Shown here piece by piece: positions 11,896 through 21,498 of a stretch of DNA of 64,000 nt. The stretch is from Paralvinella palmiformis (lineage: Eukaryota; Annelida; Polychaeta; Terebellida; Alvinellidae). Both the position numbers and the translations under genes were made by a program. The stretch spans positions 296,001 to 360,000 of the forward strand of contig JAODUP010000133.1 of assembly GCA_025642065.1 (NCBI GenBank), in the 5' to 3' direction. The number at the start of each line of letters is the position of its first letter. Position 1 is the stretch's first letter. The notes under the pieces are model-generated. The model worked only from the letters and a program-made list of their open reading frames with translations. It searched no databases and had not been told where the DNA came from.

Positions 11896-13130
11896 CATAA
11901 CTTAGCATTTTTAATTCATCAATTCGCATTCTACTTGCAACCGCCACATTTAAGATAAAGTATTTCAAAGTCTCGCGAGAGCCACTACACAGTCCAGCGT
12001 TGATTTTTACCATACAAACATGATCACACTCATCAGTAGTGGAAACAAATCAGATACCCCACAAATCCAGAACCAATTAACCATATCTAAAATGTTGCAT
12101 TATCACGAGTAAGAAAATATTCGGTCATATTAGCCAGGAATAGGACAACAACGTTTTATTTTGTCGGGAATACATCCATTAGTCCGACTCCTCTCTTGCA
12201 CGTTTTGTCGAATGTTGACCAAGATGTCTGGAATTACCTTCCAACTAACTTATAGTATGAATAGCGCATGCTTTCAAAACATCCGGGAACAAAATCGATT
12301 TTTTCAACATTATTCCCACTAATAAAACACGCTCATCGTTTTAGTTCTCGTAAACGAAGTTGGCATTAACACGTACCAAAATTCAAGACAGTAATATATA
12401 CCAATAAAACACGTGAGGGTATTACAAGTGTAAATAAACACACGGGGACAATGAATTCAAATGAACCACCACTAGCTACTAATAATGAACCAGTTAACTA
12501 AATGAAAGAATACCAATTAGGGCGATACATCAGGATTACATATACAGTAAATACAAAAATGGTTGCTACATATAGAAAACGATACTCCATACCGACTCTT
12601 CCTCTAGCACATACTGTCCTCCGGTTACGCTCTATATATTTTAGTGGATAAAATAGACCGGATTATCTGATAACTGCAATTGTCCTAGGAAGCCTGCAAC
12701 GTAATCCCGCCTCGATAACATTTCAGACAATTGCGTTTTTACTTGCCGCATTATCAACTATAATTATAAATGGTGCTTTCTGTTGAGATAGAACCGTGGA
12801 AAATAGGAATGGACATTTATCAAGGGGGAGGGGGTCTGTCTTTCTTTCGGATTAAGTGAAGTGTTCTGATTAATTTTCTATACTGATATAATAATCTTAA
12901 GCCCTTGCAACACATCACTCTATCCTCACACGGAAAGGTGGACGAGAAAATACCTGGATGGGGGCACATTCATGTAAAGTACTATATGCTATTTCCAGAG
13001 AGATAATACATTAATATAACAACTTTCGGGGCACATAGTTACTTCCAGTTTGTAGCAAAACTATATCAAGCTGAACTGAAATAAACTTTATATATATATT
13101 TTGACTATATTCTTAATTCATAATCAGCAC
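11117..13130. other. Intergenic with one (TA)n run
   Basis: About 2 kb of AT-rich DNA that may include degraded 5' LINE sequence near 11.1-11.3 kb and a pure TA run at about 11840-11892. No gene, splice pattern or element ends recognised. Confidence 0.5.
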
Positions 13131-13139
13131 AGGTACATC

Positions 13140-13971
13140 TAGACAACGCAGCACACTTAAACGTTTCTTCCCTACTCCCATCCTTAATCATGGCATCTCA
13201 CCGTCACACACTGTACATAATTTTGGTCTTACATTTGATGTTGACTTTAATTACAGAAAACATATTTCTCTGACATGTCGCTGCTGTTTCTACCATGATC
13301 GTGACCTTCACCGTATTCGTCGATTTTTTTCTCTTTCAGTCACCAAACTCATTGCTACAGCACTCATTACTAGTAGGCTTGATTACTGCCACTCTTATCT
13401 TTGTAACATCGCATCTAAGGATATTGCAAAACTTCAGCGTGTTCAGAACTGCTTAGCTGGGGGTTGTCACACGGTCTCCTCGGTTTTCTAATTCTGTGCC
13501 ACCCATAAAATCACTTCATTGTCTCCCTGTGCAATCTCGCCTAACTTTCGAACTATGTACCATTGCTTTTGAAACTTTTTTCCGGAGAACCTTCGTATAT
13601 AGTTTCCATACTTTCACTAGCACCCAAGCCAAGAGGGCTCCGTTCATCTGGTTTTCACTCGTTGTCTGTTCCCGGGGTTAAAACTCATGCTGTAATTCGT
13701 GCTTTTTCAGTTGCTGTCCCTACTCTTTGGAATTCACTCTCTGAACATGTTACGTCATCAAATAGCGTAGTTTCTTTCCCTTACCGTTTTGCAAACTCAC
13801 CTTTTCAGACTCGTTTAACCCTACTAGGTTTCTACTTTCTACTGCATCCGACCATTTGTTGATGAATTCTGCATCGTACCTTGTCTATCAAATTACTTAT
13901 CCCCTGTAGGTGAGCCACTGAGCTCGATTTTTTTTCGAGGATATTGGCGCAATATAGGTTTGTTGTTGTTG

Positions 13972-14006
<35 letters not shown>
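13140..14006 (+). pseudogene. L2-type LINE 3' end with (TTG)n(TTA)n tail
   Basis: Across several frames the forward strand reads FGLTFDVDFNYRKHISLTC, RIRRFFSLSVTKLIATALIT, RLDYCHSYLCNIASKDIAKL, LQRVQNCLAG, PPIKSLHCLPVQSRLTFELC, LAPKPRGLRSSGFHSLSVPG and AFSVAVPTLWNSLSEHV. This is the C-terminal part of L2/CR1-type ORF2 proteins, in the expected order but broken by frameshifts. The element ends in TTG then TTA triplets (13956-14006), the usual simple-repeat tail of this group. It is 5'-truncated; the catalytic RT core is absent. Confidence 0.88.
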
Positions 14007-14010
<4 letters not shown>

Positions 14011-14149
14011 TTTGACTACATTCTTAATTCAAAATTATCAAAATAGACATGAAGTTAATCACATATAGTTGATGTTTACATAAGATTTTATTAATACAAA
14101 AACCTAAAATATTACGGAGCTGTCGATTTATTTTTATCCTATGGGCGCT

Positions 14150-14330
14150 TTCCCAGATAGCACAACTCCGTTGGGCCAACGTTGGGCCATCCGTAGTCCT
14201 TCCGTTTGCCCACCAGCGACAGTTTCGGTAGGCCAACGTCGGTTTGTCCAGCTGACCAATGGTGGCACGCCGGCGACATAATTTCCGTCGGGCCAACGTC
14301 GGGCCACCAGCTACACTCATCCCATGCACA
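14150..14330. repeat. Minisatellite of palindromic GGGCCAACG units
   Basis: Three imperfect units of about 55-65 bp, each with a GTTGGGCCAACGTTGGGCCA-like core (also TAGGCCAACGTCGG and TCGGGCCAACGTCGGGCCAC). It is GC-rich against an AT-rich background. The opposite-strand ORF (14024-14377) is produced by these repeats and I do not accept it as a gene. Confidence 0.7.
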
Positions 14331-15223
14331 CATCCCGAACCACTCATTATCGAATATATAAACAACAGGTATGTCAATTTAAAACACTTTTATTAATCAA
14401 ATACATTAACCGTTGTCACTTGTGTCCATAACTCCAGACAATTCTCGTCTAACCTCTGCATACTCCTTCTCTGAAAAATATCAAACTGTTTAACAATTTG
14501 GATTGACAGCACTGCATCACCATGACAAAAAAAATAAACTTCAAACAAACTTTAAGAAAACACATATTAAAGAATGCATTAAATTATATTAGCAACTAAG
14601 ACATGAACCATTAGATACAAAAGTCTCACACTATAGTAATATAACCTATATCAGTATATATATGGATGTGTATGATTGATGATACACACAGGCATACCCG
14701 GATGGAATTTGTTTATGTTACATTATACATTTTAGAGGCTGCCAAAAAAAAATCTTCTATCACAGAAATAGAAAGTGCCTCACAAACAAAGAAGTGGGAG
14801 AAAATATAAATATAGAAATTAGATGTGTATTAGAATTAGACTTCTCCTTTTTTCGCGACCCCCCCCCCTCTCGATCATTAGCATTTTTCAGCCACTTCTT
14901 TATTTGTGAAGCACTTTCTTCTTCCTTGATGGAGGATTTTTACCATCATCTAAATTGTATAATGGAACAAAATTAAAGTATATAATAACATTGTGCTCCG
15001 CAGGTAAATTGTAGAAATCAAATACATTTGAGTGAAAGACTCAGGATTGTCTCCAAAATTAACACCCGTTTTAAATATATCGGCTGTACCCATGGACATT
15101 TTGAAATCGAAATTACAAATGAACTATGGCCATATATTTCTTCACCTAAGATGGCCCTGGAAAGGCGAGCATCCTCTAGTTTTGCTCAGTTACCCGTAGC
15201 CATTTTCACTCTCATATACATTA
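14331..15223. other. Intergenic, nothing recognised
   Basis: AT-rich DNA with a poly(C) run at about 14861-14869. Short chance ORFs only. Confidence 0.5.
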
Positions 15224-15304
15224 TATATCTTCATGTTAGTACACAATTATTAACCACATTATGAGATAATATGGTTAATAATTGTGTACTAATATGAAGA
15301 TATA
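15224..15304. repeat. Near-perfect 39-bp inverted repeat (hairpin)
   Basis: Left arm 15224-15262 and right arm 15266-15304 are reverse complements with very few mismatches, around a 3-bp GAG loop. The arms contain CTTCATGTTAGTACACAATT and its complement. It could be a foldback element or a palindrome born by replication error. No coding content. Confidence 0.85.
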
Positions 15305-15395
15305 GAATATATGTATCTAGATTTATAGAATATGCATATACCAACAGAATACCAAAATTATGCAAACAACTTCGGGCCAAGACTAAGACTAAATC

Positions 15396-15875
15396 TTAGA
15401 TTCCATATACGCGGTATGCGGTATCCGGCATGCGATTTATGTGATTCCATATGAACGTGCGTTCCGATGCGTTTTCAGTCTCTTATGGCTTATGCTAAGA
15501 ACATTGCAGTACAACAGAAATACCTAAAAAAATATTATTAAAACAATATCCTGTTGTTACAGCCTTGGAATGCTTATTCAGCAATATTACGAAGATTTGA
15601 ACTACAATCTGATGTGGAGAAATTCGAACAATATTTCAGGTTGACCAGAGAATCTAAAATCCTCCAAATTGTTCGGGAAACACCTGCCCCTGACGTCATA
15701 TAATAGATTCCCCATCCGTTTTTTACAACTTGTCGTACGAATCGCTACATGGAGCGATTCAGTTTGCCGTATCCGCATCGATACGCAGCCGCGGCCGCAG
15801 CCGTCTGTTTACATGCTGTTCCATTTTTGCCGTATCCGCATGCCGCATACCGCGTATATGGAACCTCAGCTTCAG
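15396..15875 (+). mobile_element. PIF/Harbinger-like element with transposase N-terminal fragment
   Basis: The ends are inverted repeats: GATTCCATATACGCGGTATG at about 15399 and the reverse complement of GGTTCCATATACGCGGTATG at about 15843-15870. Inside, after a splice-acceptor-like TTGTTACAG, a forward frame (about 15563-15700) reads PWNAYSAILRRFELQ then EKFEQYFRLTRES. That resembles the region before the DDE domain of Harbinger-type transposases (a YFRM(S/T)xE-like motif). The frame stops soon after and no catalytic domain is present. It is therefore an internally deleted derivative. Family assignment is moderate and based on my reading of the motif. Confidence 0.5.
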
Positions 15876-15889
15876 TCTAAAGTCAAAAT

Positions 15890-17055
15890 CGATCATAACA
15901 AATTTTGAATCATGCATCGTTCTCCTACCTGTATTAATTGGTTTACTTGTAGGCCTAGATGATACAGAAAATACTGAAAACAAATGGCACTAAAAATATG
16001 ATTCAAACTATCCGCGATTTGTAAAAATCACTTTTAGCCACTGACCTCTACATGAAGTCTACATAAGGCCATTGTTTGTTTTTGTATTACTTGTTTTACA
16101 AACCCGCCGATCACAGCTGAAACCCGCCGCCGAGAAATATTGGAGAGATTGTGAAATCCCAACTAAAGGAAGAATAGGTTATAGAAAACATTGTCGTGAG
16201 CCAGACAATCGTCGAGGATGACACACTGGTTGATATCATTGTCAAACTGAATTTGAAAATCAATGTAAAAATAAAACAAAACGAAAAAAAAACTGAGTAA
16301 TCCAGAATATGTGTCGCGGGGCATTTGTAAATGATTGGATACCGAATCTGTCAAATCTTTCAGAAACAAGAACTTTGTGTCAATTTTTTTCGCCCGATTC
16401 AGTGATTTATTTTATTTTTGTCCCGACCGTCCGACCCTAATTTTTGGAAGGGAAATTTCCAGTAAATTAAGTATTCAAAAAACAATGGCCTAATAAACTG
16501 GATTGCTAGTGCCGTTGTCACTGTTACGTGTGTGTGTGTGTGTGTCAGCACTTGACGCCACAACCCGTGCCATTAGCGGGTCCATTCAGCTGTGTTTGTT
16601 TCAGGTCTATCTATATCTTAATATAATCGTTGATAATGGTTTGCTGCTGCGCTTTAGGTTGCTCAAATCGACAATATGTAAAAATACGCACAGTGCGTAG
16701 GATCTCGTTCCACGGATTCGAATTTTCCCACTTGTAGTTTTCGTGCATTTAAGAATTTATGCATAAAAATATGTCGGTGAAGCTTTGACCCGGTGTTGAT
16801 GTTGACTGTCCCACACTGTTTCACTGAGTTTACATCAAATAACAGTCAGTACCTTACGCTCAAGAACAAGTTGAAAATGATGTGAATCTTCATTAATGGT
16901 GGGTTTTATCTTATAGAAAGTATTTTTTAATGTTATGAAAATATTTCAACACATCACTATTATAATATAATTATTTGCTATTTTATATCAATTAATTATT
17001 GCCAGCATATGGCTGATCGGAGGCGTCAAAATAACACTGGCATCCGCTATCCAGT
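15890..17055. other. Intergenic, nothing recognised
   Basis: Mixed AT-rich DNA with a short (GT)8 run near 16529. No gene or element ends identified. Confidence 0.5.
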
Positions 17056-17059
17056 CTTT

Positions 17060-17385
17060 ATTACCCGCTATCCAGTCTTTATTATAGGTCGGTGACCTCT
17101 ACAGCGGATTTAGCACGCTGTCGGACCGACAGTGGCCAGCAAGCTAAAGTCGATACAGCTATAGTGCCGCTCATACGCGTGGTTAGCCCGACGGATACGT
17201 GCTATCTGGGTTATGTCTTCAGGAGTAGCGCTGTTATGATTGGTCATAAATCTATAGCGCATGGGTTAAAACCCTGGCCAGGTTATGTCAGAAGAGTAAT
17301 TTCATCTTTCACTTCGCCTGATTACCTTTTGAGGTCACTCGACCCGTTTATCCCAATGCATAAATAAACGTGGTCGTAAAACAGG
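17060..17385 (+). mobile_element. SINE, tail family A with alternative head
   Basis: The 3' half is the shared SINE core (TTTCATCTTTCACTTCGCCT, GATTACCTTTTGAGGTCACT, CGACCCGTTTA, then CGTGGTCGTAAAACAG). The head differs from the 5057 copy and carries GGGTTAAAACCCTGGCCAGG as its box-B region. Limits of the 5' end are uncertain. Confidence 0.65.
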
Positions 17386-18265
17386 AAATTAACTGTTTAT
17401 TTCGTAGTTTTGTCTTATATGATGTATATGTGTAATTAATTACAAGTCGCGTGACAATATGATACACGAATGTTCACAAAACGACAGATTTTTTTTCATT
17501 TACCTAGATTAATTATATTGTATTATATTATATATCCTTCATAAATAACAAATGCAAAGTCATAATTATTACATGACACAACTATAACGATTTATAGTGT
17601 TTTTAACGCTGTAACATTAAAACCGGAAGTAAACTAGACGACCAAAATTACGTTTTGGTATAATAGCAGAAATTAGCAAAACCATTGAAGGGGTCAATCG
17701 GTTACCTGAGTATGATTTAACCAAATAATCAGTTCCAATTTTTGTAAGTTTGAGTTGCCATACAATTAACTTTATTTGCACGTGGTCCCTCCCATTTATT
17801 TACGCCGTATAATAAATAAACGTATATCCTGAACTAATCTTGATATGGAAGATGGATCCTAATTCTAGTCAGGATCATAGTTTGGATAGAGGTGTGTTAA
17901 ACGCATTGTGCACAGTGGATGTTGGTTCTTGAATAAACGTCTAACCAAATTTACGCAGGGCGAGTTTTCCATGAGGTTCAGGAGTTCACTAACTGTGACA
18001 GATCAGAAACGTGACTTGGTTCATCAAACAAAGCAACTCCTTTAAAATGGATGCAATGGGAGATATTTCAACAAATACGCTGAAGTTTGATTTTTTTTAA
18101 TTAAATCCCTAAGTATTGAAGGTAATACCACTATTTCAACAATAAATTTTTCCGTTTTTGATTTGTTGCAGCAGTCTCCACGTCTTCGGTCATACGTACC
18201 ATGGTGGCATTTAGTATAGCACGTTGTTTTGGCGACCTTGACATTGTTGCTGAAAAGTTCGATAC
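17386..18265 (+). promoter_or_regulatory. 5' flank of the 93-residue membrane protein gene
   Basis: Contains an ETS-type ACCGGAAGT at 17622-17630 and a splice-acceptor-like TTTGTTGCAG about 95 bp before the ATG, so a non-coding first exon upstream is possible. None of this is proven by the sequence. Confidence 0.3.
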
Positions 18266-19267
18266 ATGGCGATCTTACGAAAACTGAAAGAAGCATCAAG
18301 AAGTAATTTCCTATATGTATTCCTTGCGTGGAATGCAGTTGGATTGGGAATATTTAAAATGTGTAAACGCAAATTTGCCGATGAAGAAAAGGATTGGACT
18401 GAATTAAATTCCAGTAAGCTCGAGTTGGATTGTATTGTCAGTTTGTTATGACGAGATCAGTAACACGGATAACACGCACTCACACACTTCCACTATCATT
18501 ACTATGATACACGTTCAGATGTCTTTCTTTTAACATAAATGTAACACATTCGAATATATATTGACAATAGTACTGTTCAAAGCCAAAATACAGTATTTAG
18601 TCAAGAAAGTGGTTCCCTAGAAGTAGAAGTATTTTATTTACTTAAATGTAACCTGGACCTAATGAGGCTAGTCTAGGATTGGAATCTGGATCATCTTGAC
18701 CTAGGCTAGTGGCTAGTCCTATACCCCAACATCATAACATGCGCAGTTAATATTTTTGTTGTAACATTGCCACAAGTTTAAATGCTACAAATATGAACCA
18801 ATTAATGAGTAATCACGATATACTGTTGAATTAGAGGTAATCGCAGTATATGATGTGGATTCTAATTTCAGGTCAACGTTATTTAAAAATGATGGGGAAA
18901 ACAAATGAACCTGTGACAGAAATAAAGGTATCTGGCTTAAACTTTAGTGACTATAAGAAGAAGGAGACAACATTTGAAGAACTAGCGAAACCAGGTAATC
19001 ACTCAGTCGTATACAGTCCATAATTAGCTGAATTTATCAATTTACAAATAATCCTTTTAATTAAATAAAGATGATCTAAAAGACTCTCATCACAAATTTG
19101 TGACAGTTTATTGTGCACCATTTATACAGCAATAGGATAGAAGAAATCGTAAAACAGTGATTGTAAAATAAAGATGACACAAATGTCATTTTACCAATTT
19201 ATCTTATTTCGTTTAGGTTTTCTTCTGACTGTGCTTCTTTATTATTTATGTTTCAGAAACCAAATGA
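18266..19267 (+). CDS. 93-residue single-pass membrane protein, three exons, unrecognised
   Basis: Exons 18266-18413, 18872-18994 and 19257-19267 join in frame with GT-AG introns (CCA|GTAAGC, TTTCAG|GTCAA, CCAG|GTAATC, TTTCAG|AAACC) to give 93 residues. The start ACATGGCG is the first Met of the frame. A basic N-terminus (ILRKLKEASRS) precedes a hydrophobic segment at about residues 14-31 (FLYVFLAWNAVGLGIF). A basic KMCKRKF boundary and a charged C-terminal half follow, including RYLKMMGKTNEP and GLNFSDYKKKETTFEELAKP. It resembles small inner-membrane or ER proteins of the SMIM type in size and topology, but I cannot assign it to a named family. An AATAAA follows at 19313-19318, about 46 nt after the stop. 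Support is strong for a gene and absent for a function. Confidence 0.8.
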
Positions 19268-19312
19268 AATCTGACTGGAAAAAATTAAACTACAACGTGA
19301 ATGTTATTTATA

Positions 19313-19318
19313 AATAAA
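19313..19318 (+). terminator. Polyadenylation signal of the 93-residue protein gene
   Basis: AATAAA 46 nt after the TGA stop, at the spacing expected of a compact housekeeping gene. Confidence 0.65.
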
Positions 19319-21498
19319 ATTGCCATGTTTTGTAAATTTGTTTTATCTTAATGATGGAAAGATTGTAACATACATACATAAATTATTCATTCTGTCTGAG
19401 TTTAAAATACTTTCAGTATAAGACACGTTTTTTGCCATGATTATTATATTTCTTTTGTGTCGGTATATTTAGATAGTTAGTAAGACATTTGGAACATCGT
19501 ATAGGGCATACAATGTTAATTTAAAAAAAACGGAAATTAATTTGATGGTATGGAGTGCTTTGCAAGCAAATAAAATGTACAAGTGAGATACAATAATTAA
19601 AATGTAAAGATAGCAGTGTGTTAAAGATCAAGGTCTCTTGCTTTAGAAAGATATATATATATATATAATATACAAATTGGACTTGTTTTAACAATCTAAG
19701 TAGCTAATTTCTTAAACAGAGAGCAGTCATGCAGAGTTATCACTAAATGAACAAGGACTGGAATTCAGAAACCTAAGAAGATTCTGACCCAGTGATCATG
19801 ACATACTGGAGGCAAGTATCTGTGCTGAAACAATTTATGGAGATCAACAGGGACAAGTCCATATAAAACTGAAGATGTTACATTAAGCTATCACCTAGGC
19901 TGGGGTGCAGTGTTTTTCAGTCTCCAGTGTGCAATGTTGGAAGAAATGCATATACTGTGTTTTGAAAATCCTTGGATGCTGTAGAAGCTTACTCATTCTA
20001 AAGTTCTGTAGCTGAAAACAAGTAACAATAATGATGTTGCGGATGAGTTTCTGCAATAAATTTTTAGTAAAATGATGTCAGAGTTTCAGTTTTACATTAC
20101 CAAACTTCCCAATCTCCTGTTTATCGTCACAATTCTTTCGTTACCTTTTGGGATTTTTATGTGATGGAATGTTTGCTGAGTTTTGATGTTTTGTTTAATC
20201 TTCACAGCTGCTGATGAAAAGAAACACAAAACGTAGTGCTCTTGCCAAGAGTGACTGGTTTGGTGGCTGAAGTCACATATGCCGATAGACTTAAAAATGT
20301 TAAATGTCAAACAATGTGTTTCATCATTGAGGATGCTGATGCAATGCATTTGGTTCTGCATTACACTATTACTTGCAGAACATTGTCTTCTATGTTTCGC
20401 AGTTTCAGCCTTCAATAAATGGTTTTGATGCGTTTATCCCTTCATCATATGTCCCAGGTAAGATGATTACTGAGCAAAGCAGTCACTCGTTTATTCACCC
20501 CACAGGTAGTTTCTGACTTTATAATTTATATAATGAACACTAGCTGTTAATGTATGCTATTCACATCTGATTTAGTGATGCAGACTAATATGTTTTAATG
20601 TGTGAAAAACCAATAATAAAATATTGATGAAGAACTTTCATCTGTCGATAAAGCAAATTCTTCATTATATATATATATCACAAACAAAACTACTGAACAT
20701 GTTTACTTTAACAGGGCTAGAATTTAAAATAATACCCCTATCTGTAAATAACTGTGCGACTTATCACCAAGTGTATTTTGGACCTTTATATATTGCAAGA
20801 TGGGACCACATTTACAAGTATAACACCAAAGTTTTGTATACTTCATAATTTTATTCCAAATACTACATGGAAACAAAATTATATTTATAAAGAGAGGACA
20901 ACGTTATATCTAAACATACCATATTTAGGACAACTTTATATATAATTAGTTAACATCTGTAAACATTACTTTGTGGAACACAGACACAAACATCCTGGTT
21001 TAAAAACCTCTTATGTGATATTTTTTCACCATTTTCATGCTATCTTTCAAGATGATAAAATGTTATTGCATCATAACATGGTATGAATATTATTAGAGTT
21101 GGAATGAGATGGTATTAGAATATCATCTACCAGCTCTTAAATCTCCATCTTCAATGTTTAAAATTTCAACCATCTCAGTTCTGAGATACAGTTCTATTCA
21201 TGCTTTATGTGACAATGGAAATGAGTCCCAGTACCGATAGCAACCATAAACCAATTAAAAACAGCTGACTGCTCAGACAAGTTATAGGCTTCTTTGTTCT
21301 AAAACAAACTCTCCAGGGTCGTTACAGTTCTCAAGTGTTAGCTAGCATGAGGGGAGATCATGTACTAAAATACAAATCTATTTAGCAGAAAATCTCAGTA
21401 ACTTGTGGAGTAACAAATAGAACCTGCTGTCACAATTACAAAAACAATACATGCACATACATGATGAACAGTTATGGCAAAATGTTGGTTAAATTGTC
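19319..21498. other. Intergenic between convergent genes, likely including SMAP 3' UTR
   Basis: The right part should hold the (-) strand 3' UTR of the SMAP-like gene; its end is not clear. Small ORFs at 20092-20418 lie on both strands over the same bases, with no domain. A short TA run sits near 19650-19667. Confidence 0.45.

Noticed and set aside
14024..14377. 117-codon (-) ORF with repeated GPTLA motifs
   Set aside because: The repeated peptide reflects the GGGCCAACG minisatellite, not a protein family.
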